This document shows, piece after piece, positions 8,761 through 16,602 of a DNA stretch of 54,863 nt. This stretch comes from Gracilibacter sp. Its GTDB lineage: Bacteria; Bacillota; Desulfitobacteriia; Desulfitobacteriales; Syntrophobotulaceae. Where the stretch lies: the NCBI GenBank assembly GCA_024637055.1, contig JAGXFZ010000004.1, forward strand, positions 1 to 54,863. Reading direction: 5' to 3'. Each line of letters opens with the position of its first letter. Position 1 is the stretch's first letter. A model generated the notes under the pieces. That model did no database searches. It saw only the letters and a list, made by a program, of their open reading frames with translations, and was not told where the DNA came from. The position numbers and the translations under genes are program-made.

Positions 8761-9153
8761 TTATTTTAAATCGTAAGACCAACCGACAAGGCCGCGTTTC
8801 ATATGATAGATATCGTTAAAATCATTCTTAAGGAGAAATCTAACAGCCGCAGGGCTTCTACCTCCTGACGCACAGTAAACTAATATTGGTCGATCTTTAT
8901 ACTTTTTTAGGTCATTAATTCTTGTAGCAATTTCTCCCACAGGGAAAGATTTTGCACCTTGTATATGCCCTGATTTAAACTCTTGCATGGTCCTGACATC
9001 GATAATTAGTAAATCTTTATTTCCTTTAATTAATTCAAACGCATCTTGAGATGTAAGATGCTTTATTTTTTTGTTTATAGCAAAAGAGATTTTCCGATAT
9101 ACTGTAAAACTGATAAAAGCACTAACAATAATATAGATAATATTGGTTAGAAT
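8761..9153 (-). CDS. Membrane-anchored rhodanese-domain protein with a probable ATT start
   Basis: The first in-frame ATG (8988) begins inside the rhodanese fold and would lose the LLIIDVRTMQEF strand. The frame stays open upstream to a stop at 9160-9162. The extra 55 residues encode a hydrophobic anchor (LTNIIYIIVSAFISFTVY) and a basic linker, and no ATG, GTG or TTG lies in that stretch. An ATT at 9151-9153 sits seven bases after GAGGTG (9161-9166), so initiation at ATT is the best reading. The catalytic loop is CASGGRS, with the active cysteine that carries persulfide sulfur. The protein would be about 130 residues, facing one side of the membrane and handling sulfane sulfur. A strong promoter and a CstR-like operator lie upstream. 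Confidence 0.75.
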   Translation of the reverse strand: MLTNIIYIIVSAFISFTVYRKISFAINKKIKHLTSQDAFELIKGNKDLLIIDVRTMQEFKSGHIQGAKSFPVGEIATRINDLKKYKDRPILVYCASGGRSPAAVRFLLKNDFNDIYHMKRGLVGWSYDLK

Positions 9154-9204
9154 TTTAATTCACCTCTAGTTTAGTTTTGTATTATAAAAATAGATTATAG
9201 ATAT

Positions 9205-9233
9205 ATCATACGATAAGATAAGACAAATTGCAA
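9205..9233 (-). promoter_or_regulatory. Sigma-A-type promoter of the rhodanese gene
   Basis: On the minus strand TTGCAA (9233-9228) and TATGAT (9210-9205) are separated by exactly 17 bases. The ribosome site lies about 40 bases downstream. Spacing and hexamers are close to the vegetative consensus. Confidence 0.65.
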
Positions 9234-9235
9234 TA

Positions 9236-9250
9236 TACCCCTATGGGGTA
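9236..9250. promoter_or_regulatory. CsoR/CstR-like operator palindrome
   Basis: TACCCCTATGGGGTA is an inverted repeat of G/C runs flanked by TA, the pattern bound by CsoR-family repressors, including the persulfide sensor CstR that controls rhodanese genes in other Firmicutes. It ends two bases upstream of the -35 hexamer of the minus-strand promoter. The repressor gene itself is not in the window. Confidence 0.55.
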
Positions 9251-9388
9251 ATAAAGGAATGAATGCTGCTTAATTATGATTTGAGCAATCAACCTCTTAT
9301 GAATTAAAGAAAGAGTTCTTTTTCACAATATATTCAGAAAATTCAAATAATATGATAGACTGAGGATATACTTGAGAGGAGGAATATT

Positions 9389-9544
9389 ATGATTCATACG
9401 TGTGACATCTGTGCCAACTTAAAAGAAACAGCAACTCATCAACTGAATGTTGGTTTTTCTGGGAAAGATGAAGAATACGAGTGGAAGGTCTGTGAAGCCT
9501 GTGATCCGGCGTTCAACGTTTTAAAGGATTATATTCAGGGATAG
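9389..9544 (+). CDS. 51-residue double-CxxC protein
   Basis: A short frame starts at ATG 9389 behind a strong GAGAGGAGG ribosome site seven bases away and ends at TAG 9542-9544. The product has two CxxC knuckles, THTCDICAN-like at residues 5-8 (CDIC) and 35-38 (CEAC), separated by a polar stretch, which suggests a zinc ribbon or an iron-binding knuckle. It is transcribed away from the rhodanese gene and followed by a probable terminator, so it is probably its own transcription unit. I do not recognise the family. Cysteine pairing, ribosome site and terminator together support a real gene. Confidence 0.7.
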   Translation: MIHTCDICANLKETATHQLNVGFSGKDEEYEWKVCEACDPAFNVLKDYIQG

Positions 9545-9572
9545 AGAAGATATATAAATAAAAGATTAAATA

Positions 9573-9625
9573 GAGGATGCCCCATAATAGCTGAGTTGAT
9601 TGCTTGATTGGAGGCATTCTTTTTT
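9573..9625 (+). terminator. Probable terminator after the 51-residue gene
   Basis: GAGGATGCC (9573-9581) can pair with GGCATTCTT (9613-9621) using two G-U pairs, and is followed by a run of T (9620-9625). The loop is long, so confidence is moderate. Confidence 0.45.
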
Positions 9626-9753
9626 GCTATTATCGATTGAGAAATATAAAAGGTGCATGTAAAGGCCAACAGCAACTTTATTTGCAAAATTCTTAAAATT
9701 ATGAAAAAAATAGCTATTCTATAAAGAAAAGCTTATTATATATCCATTCTTGG

Positions 9754-9782
9754 TTGAAGGAACACGTGTAAAGTGCTATAGT
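9754..9782 (+). promoter_or_regulatory. Promoter upstream of the class V aminotransferase
   Basis: TTGAAG (9754-9759) and TATAGT (9777-9782) are spaced by 17 bases. The remainder of the 329-base gap between 9545 and 9873 is AT-rich; apart from the terminator at 9573 and this promoter I see no gene or recognisable riboswitch in it. A leader of about 85 bases would precede the start codon. Confidence 0.55.
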
Positions 9783-9873
9783 TATTTAAATAAATATTTA
9801 TAATGGTTACCAAATAAGAGGCAACTAAAGGTTGTTAAGTTTAATAATTAAAAGTCGAAGGAGATACGTATAC

Positions 9874-11040
9874 GTGTTTAAGGAAAAAATGGATCTCAGA
9901 TTACCAGGACCAGTTCAAGTTCCAAAAGAAATTCAAATGGCAATGGAAAAAAGCTTTGATCATCCAATGATGGACTACCGAAATCCAGTATTTCAAGAGG
10001 TATTGCAAGAAACAATAACCAAAGCAAAAGCAATTTTTCAAACAAAAAACATAGTTATTCCACTCACATCGAGTGGAGCATCTGCTTTGGAAGCAGCTAT
10101 AATCAATACGGTCGGACCAAAGGATACAATCATTCTTTGTGTTATTGGTTACTTCGGAGAGTATCTACAAGGTATTACAGATCATATCGGTTGTAAAGTT
10201 GTTCGTGTAGAGGCAGAGTGGGGAGAAATTGTTGACCCTGAAGCGGTTAGACGAGCTTTAAAAGAAAATCCTGAAGCTAAGGCTGTGTTTGCTACTCATT
10301 GTGAAACATCAACATCAGCCATTAACAATATCAAAGATATTGCCGCAATAGTTCAAGAAACAGAAGCTCTCTTCCTAGTTGACGCAGTTAGTTCTATTGT
10401 CGGTACCCCGTTGTATATGGATGAGTGGGGAATTGATATCGTTGCAACTGGTGGCCAAAAGGCATTAATGCAACCACCTGGACTTGCTCTTATTACTATA
10501 AGTGATAAAGCTTGGTCCGTTATCGAAAAACTTCAATGCCCTTCGTTTTATTTTGATTTAAAGCTATATAAAAAAGATCTTGAATCAGGAGTTGGTACAC
10601 CCTATACACCGAATATAGCTCTTGTTTGTGGATTACTAGAAGCTTGCAACATGATTGAAAGAAGCGGTGGAATCGAAAGCGAATATAAGCGCCATGCAGC
10701 CCTTCGTGATATGACGCGTGCGGGTGTCCGTGCCCTTGGACTTGAATTACTAGTAAACGATTCTGCAGCAAGCCCAACCCTTACAGCGGTGAAACTAGAA
10801 AACGCTGATCAATTCCGGAAGCTGATGAGAGAAGAGTTCCATATTGCCTTAGGTGGTGGACTTGGAAAAGTAAAAAATAAGATTTTGCGTTTGGGCCATA
10901 TGGGCTATACAGATGCCGCTGATATGTTAAAAATGTTCGCAGCCATGGAATTAGGACTGTTAAAAACCGGTCATAAAGTAGAGCTAGGTTCTGGAGTGGC
11001 TGGAGCTCAAAGACAGTGGCTTGATAATCCCAATTGCTAA
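9874..11040 (+). CDS. Alanine-glyoxylate / serine-pyruvate-type aminotransferase (class V)
   Basis: The 388-residue protein belongs to the fold-type I, class V aminotransferases that transfer amino groups between alanine, serine or similar donors and glyoxylate or pyruvate. It opens with LRLPGPVQVP, has the cofactor-binding LTSSGASALEAA, the aspartate in FLVDAVSSIVG and the pyridoxal phosphate lysine in GGQKALMQPPG. I prefer GTG 9874, ten bases after AAGGAG, over the TTG 42 bases upstream; ATG 9889 is another option. A terminator follows. It stands alone between promoter and terminator, so there is no operon context to narrow the substrate. Confidence 0.82.
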   Translation: MFKEKMDLRLPGPVQVPKEIQMAMEKSFDHPMMDYRNPVFQEVLQETITKAKAIFQTKNIVIPLTSSGASALEAAIINTVGPKDTIILCVIGYFGEYLQGITDHIGCKVVRVEAEWGEIVDPEAVRRALKENPEAKAVFATHCETSTSAINNIKDIAAIVQETEALFLVDAVSSIVGTPLYMDEWGIDIVATGGQKALMQPPGLALITISDKAWSVIEKLQCPSFYFDLKLYKKDLESGVGTPYTPNIALVCGLLEACNMIERSGGIESEYKRHAALRDMTRAGVRALGLELLVNDSAASPTLTAVKLENADQFRKLMREEFHIALGGGLGKVKNKILRLGHMGYTDAADMLKMFAAMELGLLKTGHKVELGSGVAGAQRQWLDNPNC

Positions 11041-11076
11041 GGGAATATTTTGGTTAAAAAGTTAAGTCCACTTAGG

Positions 11077-11110
11077 TTCCCTCAGACTAAAATTTGAGGG
11101 AATTTTTTAT
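11077..11110 (+). terminator. Terminator after the aminotransferase
   Basis: TTCCCTCA (11077-11084) pairs perfectly with TGAGGGAA (11095-11102), followed by TTTTTTAT. Confidence 0.85.
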
Positions 11111-11205
11111 TTAGATAGCAATCAAAACTTTCCAGACAAAAGAACATGTTGTAATATTATAGTGCTTCTTATTTTAGTGAATCAAAAGATTAGGAGGAAT
11201 TATTC

Positions 11206-12396
11206 ATGTTGACAAGAGTTAACCCCAAAAATGGTGATCAACTATCCATATTGGGTTTTGGTTGCATGCGCTTGCCGACCAAGAACATGGGCATTGATGA
11301 ATCTCGAGCCATTGCTCTGATTCATGATGCTATAAAAAACGGGGTGAATTATTTTGATACTGCCTATTTCTACCATAAAGGTAAGAGTGAGTCTCTACTG
11401 GGAAAGGCGCTATTAGGTGGCTATCGTGAACAAGTAAAAATCGCTACAAAGCTTCCTCCTTTTCAACTAAGTAAGTTGGATCAGGCCAAAAAAATATTTG
11501 CGACCCAACTTGAGAGGTTGCGAACAGATTATATTGACTATTACCTTCTTCATATGCTGACAGATAAAGCCGGATTTGATCGTCTTATTGGACTCGGTGT
11601 AATGGAATGGTTAGAAGGATTAAAGGCTGAAGGGACGATTAAAAATATTGGTTTTTCCTTTCATGGTAGCAAGGCGGAATTTGAGTCGATTGTGACAGCA
11701 TATCCTTGGGACTTCTGCCAAATTCAATATAATTACATGGATGAAAACAATCAGGCGACTAAATCTGGTTTGCTCCTGGCAGCAAGCTTGGGTATTCCTG
11801 TAATTGTGATGGAACCACTTCGGGGAGGCAAGCTGGTGACACATTTACCGGCACAGGTTAAGAAAACTTTTACGAACTATGATGCTGAACGTTCACCTGC
11901 TGAATGGGCACTGCGTTGGATTTGGGATCATTCAGAGGTACTAGTTGTATTATCGGGGATGAGCGATGAAGCACAGGTTGCAGAAAATATTCGCATAGCG
12001 GGACATGCAAAAGCAAATTCTTTGTCCCCAGAAGAGCTTAATGTATTTAAGCAAGTAAAAAAAATATTGCAGGAGAAGACAATAATCCCTTGCACAGCCT
12101 GTGGCTACTGTATGCCCTGTCCATCCGGGGTGGATATTCCTGGTTGTTTCTCCTGCTATAATGATAAGTACCTAATGGAAGATAAATCGGTGCGGTTTCG
12201 TTATCTTCAAACGTTGGGCGCTACTTCAGTAAAGCCAGCTTTTGCGTCTCAATGTATAGCCTGTGGGAAATGCGAAAGTCATTGTCCACAGCAGATAGCG
12301 ATCAGTGAGAAACTGAACATGGTCAGTAAAGAGATGGAAGGTGGAATATATAAGCCTATTATTTGGATAGCACGGAAATTTATGAAACTGAAGTAA
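11206..12396 (+). CDS. Aldo/keto reductase with C-terminal 4Fe-4S ferredoxin domain
   Basis: The 396-residue protein has an aldo/keto reductase barrel in residues 1-285. It shows GFGCMRLP at the start, the catalytic tyrosine and aspartate region NYFDTAYFYHKGKSE, the DYIDYYLLH strand and the histidine of GFSFHGS. The last 110 residues hold a ferredoxin-like tail with two clusters of cysteines: CTACGYCMPCPSGVDIP and CIACGKCESHCPQQI. Such fused reductases are common in anaerobes and likely pass electrons between ferredoxin-type carriers and a carbonyl or quinone substrate in the cytoplasm. AGGAGGAATTATTC gives a strong ATG start. The physiological substrate is not known. Confidence 0.88.
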   Translation: MLTRVNPKNGDQLSILGFGCMRLPTKNMGIDESRAIALIHDAIKNGVNYFDTAYFYHKGKSESLLGKALLGGYREQVKIATKLPPFQLSKLDQAKKIFATQLERLRTDYIDYYLLHMLTDKAGFDRLIGLGVMEWLEGLKAEGTIKNIGFSFHGSKAEFESIVTAYPWDFCQIQYNYMDENNQATKSGLLLAASLGIPVIVMEPLRGGKLVTHLPAQVKKTFTNYDAERSPAEWALRWIWDHSEVLVVLSGMSDEAQVAENIRIAGHAKANSLSPEELNVFKQVKKILQEKTIIPCTACGYCMPCPSGVDIPGCFSCYNDKYLMEDKSVRFRYLQTLGATSVKPAFASQCIACGKCESHCPQQIAISEKLNMVSKEMEGGIYKPIIWIARKFMKLK

Positions 12397-12516
12397 TAAT
12401 TTAAAATAAATATTTACTTTTTATAAGTTCATCTGGATAAAAAAATATATCGAGACTAGAATTTGTAGTATAATATAGCTTAAAAACATCATAGATAAAA
12501 GGATGGAGAATACTTG

Positions 12517-13950
12517 ATGACTTTAGAAGATCACTTTTTGGAAATGAGACAGAATACAATTGGCTATAACTATGAATTCTTAACACCTTATGGAAAGAAA
12601 AAAATGTATTATTTCGACTATACAGCCAGCGGAAGGTTGTATAAACCAATAGAAGACAAGATAGCCAACGATTTTGGTCCTCTTGTTGGCAATACGCATT
12701 CTGAAGAAAATGCAACTGGGACAGCTATGACTGAAGCTTATAAACATGCCAAAGAATATATAAAAAAACATGTCAATGCCGGTAAAGATGATGTCATTAT
12801 TTCTACCGGATTTGGCATGACGGATGCTGTAAATAAACTACAGCGTATTATAGGTCTTCGAAGCGGGCGGCATGATGAAAGACCTATTGTTTTTGTTACC
12901 CATATGGAACATCATTCTAATCATATTTCTTGGATAGAAACTGATGCGGAAGTTGTAGTTATCGAGCCGGACGAAGAAGGATTGGTCGATCTCAATCGTG
13001 TTGAAGCGATGTTGCAAAAATACGAAGATAGAAGATATAAAATAGGTGCGTTTACAGCATGTTCTAATGTTTCCGGTGTGCAAACACCATACTATGAATT
13101 GGCTAAGATAATGCATAAATATGGCGGTCTTTGCTTTATTGATTTCGCAGCATCTGCGCCTTATGTGAATATAGATATGCATCCGAAAGAACCAGAGAAG
13201 AAACTGGATGGCATATATTTTTCACCCCATAAATTTTTAGGTGGCCCTGGTACTTCGGGTGTGCTTGTTTTTGACTCCAAGATATATCAGAATAAAATCC
13301 CCGATTGCCCTGGCGGGGGAACTGTCGATTGGACAAACCCGTGGGGAGAAAGAAAATACGTTGACGATTTAGAAGCACGTGAAGATGGGGGAACACCAGG
13401 GTTTCTTCAAGCAATCAAGAGCGCTCTTTGCATTAGGTTAAAAGAAAAAATGAATATAGAGCGAATGGATCAACGGGATAAAGATATGATCGGAATCCTT
13501 TTTAATGAATTAAGCGATGTTGAAGGATTACATATCTTAGCCAAAAACGTAGTAGATCGCTTAGGCATCCTATCATTCTACACACTCGGCATACACTACA
13601 GCCTGTTTGTTAATCTTTTGAACGATCTCTATGGTATTCAGGCCAGAAGTGGCTGTTCCTGTGCAGGAACCTATGGCCATTATTTACTGCATATCGAAAA
13701 GGATAGATCCAAAGAGATTACAGACTTAATCACTACCGGAGATTTATCCGGAAAACCTGGGTGGATAAGAATTTCAGTCCACCCAATGATGAAAAATGAA
13801 GAGATTTATTATGCTTCAGAAGCAATAAAAGATATCATAAAAAATATTAAAACATATGAAAAAGACTATATATACAACAGTAATACAAATCAATTCAAAC
13901 ATAGAAATGCTAAGAATTATTTGAATGTTAATGAGATGTTTAGTCTATAA
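12517..13950 (+). CDS. Class V aminotransferase-fold enzyme, cysteine desulfurase-like
   Basis: About 477 residues. Class V features include the N-terminal FDYTASGRLYKPIED, the glycine-rich ISTGFGMTDA, the histidines in THMEHHSNHISW, the aspartate in CFIDFAASAPY and the cofactor lysine in SPHKFLGGPGTSG. A cysteine loop, RSGCSCAGTYGH, lies where SufS/CsdA enzymes carry the desulfurating cysteine, so a sulfur-mobilising activity is plausible. The protein is about 70 residues longer than a typical cysteine desulfurase. I favour ATG 12517 because GGAG is eight bases upstream; a TTG three bases earlier is also possible. It converges on the regulator-like fusion gene at 13983 and may share redox or sulfur biology with it. 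Confidence 0.78.
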   Translation: MTLEDHFLEMRQNTIGYNYEFLTPYGKKKMYYFDYTASGRLYKPIEDKIANDFGPLVGNTHSEENATGTAMTEAYKHAKEYIKKHVNAGKDDVIISTGFGMTDAVNKLQRIIGLRSGRHDERPIVFVTHMEHHSNHISWIETDAEVVVIEPDEEGLVDLNRVEAMLQKYEDRRYKIGAFTACSNVSGVQTPYYELAKIMHKYGGLCFIDFAASAPYVNIDMHPKEPEKKLDGIYFSPHKFLGGPGTSGVLVFDSKIYQNKIPDCPGGGTVDWTNPWGERKYVDDLEAREDGGTPGFLQAIKSALCIRLKEKMNIERMDQRDKDMIGILFNELSDVEGLHILAKNVVDRLGILSFYTLGIHYSLFVNLLNDLYGIQARSGCSCAGTYGHYLLHIEKDRSKEITDLITTGDLSGKPGWIRISVHPMMKNEEIYYASEAIKDIIKNIKTYEKDYIYNSNTNQFKHRNAKNYLNVNEMFSL

Positions 13951-13982
13951 ATATGGTATTAGCGCCTGTGTTTCATTACCTA

Positions 13983-16391
13983 TTATGCGGATTTAGCATA
14001 AGAGGTTTCTTGTTGTACTGACTTAGCGGCGCGTTTTTGCTTGCTATGCCATAAAACCATAATTACTGAAAATGAAGTTAGCATTATACCGATAACCCCT
14101 GCTAGGACTTGACCAACAATATATAGAGGTGCATAAAAACCTTCTATCTGTCCAGAAGCTGATTGTGTCCCAAACCCCAAAAAGAGAGTATCAAACCCTG
14201 GGACAAAGTACAGTTGATACATTATATGGCCTGCCAAAAGCAAGGGAATAGAAGCAAAAATTAGCTTTACTCTTTTAGAAGCAGCTTTGGTCTTGTAAGG
14301 ACGCACTACTAACCAAGTCAAGATGCCTGCGGTTAAAGCAGTTGCCCAATAAGCTATACTAAACCATAACCGCCAAAACTCCTCAGGCCATACATTTTGG
14401 ACAGTTTCAAAATAGTTAATTGGGATAAGAATTGCTAAAGTGACTCCAATAAAAATAGAAAACCCTTGGTTAACTCTGACAAGATGCCATACTTCCTGAG
14501 CTGGAATCCTAATATTTAATTGGACAGAATCATTCGGGCAGTTTTTCACACAATTAAAACATAGTTTACAATCTAGGTTATTATCCAGATAAGGTAAATG
14601 TTGAGACATTGGACAACCAGGGGCTTTCTCATTACCTACATAACAATCCAAGGTAGTACACTTGTTAAGACATATATTGGAATCAGCTCTTACCTCCAGC
14701 ATGGACCCAATGGAAGCAGTGCCGACTAATCCACCTAATGGGCACAAGTTCTTACACCATGCGTGACGAGCAAAAATAATTCCGACTAAAATAGCTAATA
14801 GCAGAATTATTAGAAGAAGGATACCCGTAGTCAAGGGGTTATCCCTCATCCCTGTAACAACCTCAACCCAAAAAACTAAAAGGAATAAGAATGTTACAAA
14901 TAGAAAGTCATACTTTTTGAGGATATCAGGAACAGGTCGATTCCAGTGGAGATATTTTTGCGCAAATTCCATGATAGTAGAGAATGGACAGATTGTGCAC
15001 CATATTCTTCCAATTAGAGGTGATAATATTACCAAAGCAGGCCACCATAAGCCCCAAACAATAGTAAAAATGTCAACAGCGAAAGGCATATGAGGTCTAA
15101 ATAAAAGCTGTAAAATAATTAGGATAAAGAGGAAGCTGGTAACCCCCCGAAGAGCAGAGACCAACTTACCTTTTCTGATTACTTCTTTAAGGGGCTGCCA
15201 GGAAAAAAGATCAAAAGATTTACCTGCTTTTTGAGCTGTAGGACCAAAGAAGATGTGTTCAATACTAATGGTGTCGTTTTTTGCCAAAGAGAAAGCCCGC
15301 TCGATAACTTGGATTAACTCAGTTGTATTTTCCTGCCTATAATTATGTGAGAGTAAAAGTCTGGTAGATTCGTGATCCAGAACAGGAACTTTACGCTTGT
15401 TCTTATGTGCAAGTTGTTCTAGAACTCCTTGAGCAATAATCGGAATATCTCTTTTGCGTTCCCGAAGGGGTTTAATCCTAAATCTCTGCTTAAAGCACTT
15501 ATGCAATTCAGGAATTAATTGACTTTCCTCGAAAACCGTCGTACCCACAACAAAACATTTTTTTTCTTCAGTTTGCAGAGCCTGTGCTAAGTTAAACTGT
15601 GCTTTGGTAGAAAGCGAGTCGAGCCCCTTAATTAGTAGAGTTCCATCTTCGATTAAATTAAAAAGGCTATTGAAAGATTCTCCCCACTGCTGATCAAAAT
15701 GGCGACCGTTAATAACGATGAAAGGTGCTATCTCGCCAAACAGACTCTTGTGTATATACCAAGCCATCATTTGTCTGCCTGTGCCGCTTTCTCCGGTAAT
15801 CAACAGATTATCAGGATTGATACTCAGTTCCTCAATCTTAGAATTAATACGTTGCGTCGTCCCTTTTCCGCCCCAGATGCCATAGAATTTCTCCTTATAC
15901 TGACTCAGTTGCATGGCAGAACGTAAAAATTCTTTATATTTTGCTTGCCATAAGAAATCATTGGCTGTGCTCAAACGTTCAGAGAGCTTTTCAATGATTT
16001 TTTGGTTTAGATTTGGCCACCTCACAAGCATTAATGCAAATTGTCTAGCATCTAAGGCTAGAATACGACAATCATCAAAACACCGTATAGTAGAAGCTGC
16101 AGGGTTGCCGGTTAGTAGAGATATCTCCCCGAAAGCATTGCCAGGCCCAAAGGTGTTAATCTGTAAGATATCATGGGCGTCTTTTTTAACTAGTGATTCT
16201 ACTCTGCCTTCGGTAATAACATAGAAGAATTGAATGGTTTGCCCTTGCTTAATAATCTCAGACCCTTGGGCATATTCCTGCCATTCAAACTCCTGAGCAA
16301 GTTCACCTAACTGGTCATTAGTTAGATTTGAGAAAAACAGGACTTTTGATAAGAAATGTATTTTTTTATTGCTATTATTTATATCTAACAT
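13983..16391 (-). CDS. Fusion: cyclic-nucleotide-binding domain, degenerate sigma54-type AAA domain, NapH-type polyferredoxin membrane module
   Basis: This 802-residue protein joins modules that usually occur apart. Residues 15-130 form a Crp/CAP-type ligand-binding barrel with the phosphate-loop-like FGEISLLTGNPAAST. Residues 170-385 look like a sigma54-activator AAA+ domain: Walker A is GESGTGRQ (Arg where Lys is usual), and the sensor region FRIKPLRERKRDIP is intact. The GAFTGA loop is missing and the Walker B acidic pair is replaced by LLIKGLDSL. Residues 410-800 have six or so membrane helices and NapH/NosR/CcoG-type cysteine motifs: CTICP, CKNLCP, CLNKCTTLDC and CKLCFNCVKNCP. It should be a membrane redox protein with cytoplasmic sensor parts. 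No DNA-binding helix-turn-helix is evident. It is divergent from the copper ATPase gene. Confidence 0.85.
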   Translation of the reverse strand: MLDINNSNKKIHFLSKVLFFSNLTNDQLGELAQEFEWQEYAQGSEIIKQGQTIQFFYVITEGRVESLVKKDAHDILQINTFGPGNAFGEISLLTGNPAASTIRCFDDCRILALDARQFALMLVRWPNLNQKIIEKLSERLSTANDFLWQAKYKEFLRSAMQLSQYKEKFYGIWGGKGTTQRINSKIEELSINPDNLLITGESGTGRQMMAWYIHKSLFGEIAPFIVINGRHFDQQWGESFNSLFNLIEDGTLLIKGLDSLSTKAQFNLAQALQTEEKKCFVVGTTVFEESQLIPELHKCFKQRFRIKPLRERKRDIPIIAQGVLEQLAHKNKRKVPVLDHESTRLLLSHNYRQENTTELIQVIERAFSLAKNDTISIEHIFFGPTAQKAGKSFDLFSWQPLKEVIRKGKLVSALRGVTSFLFILIILQLLFRPHMPFAVDIFTIVWGLWWPALVILSPLIGRIWCTICPFSTIMEFAQKYLHWNRPVPDILKKYDFLFVTFLFLLVFWVEVVTGMRDNPLTTGILLLIILLLAILVGIIFARHAWCKNLCPLGGLVGTASIGSMLEVRADSNICLNKCTTLDCYVGNEKAPGCPMSQHLPYLDNNLDCKLCFNCVKNCPNDSVQLNIRIPAQEVWHLVRVNQGFSIFIGVTLAILIPINYFETVQNVWPEEFWRLWFSIAYWATALTAGILTWLVVRPYKTKAASKRVKLIFASIPLLLAGHIMYQLYFVPGFDTLFLGFGTQSASGQIEGFYAPLYIVGQVLAGVIGIMLTSFSVIMVLWHSKQKRAAKSVQQETSYAKSA

Positions 16392-16602
16392 AAAAGAACA
16401 TCTCCTGCTTATAGAAATCTTATTAAAATATTGAAATTATTCATTAAATATACGATGAAACGGTAATTTTTTCAATAATAACTTTATGGAAGAGTCCTGA
16501 AAAAAATAATATTCTATGATACAATAGAAAAAATATTCATACAAAGAAACAACTAAAATTAGACAATACAAATTTTTAGCAAAAGATAAAGAGGTGTGCA
16601 CT

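Noticed and set aside
8761-8988. Rhodanese gene starting at ATG 8988
   Set aside because: It would remove the first strand of the fold and has no ribosome site; a longer reading with a membrane helix fits better.
9545-9873. Glycine or other riboswitch ahead of the class V aminotransferase
   Set aside because: No conserved aptamer blocks were found; only a terminator and a promoter are visible.
13136-13414. Open frames on the minus strand inside the cysteine-desulfurase-like gene
   Set aside because: They are antisense shadows of a clearly conserved protein and have no ribosome sites.
16392-16602. FNR-like or dehalobox site between the fusion gene and copB
   Set aside because: TTGAAATTATTCATTAA is only a loose partial match, so I do not call a site.
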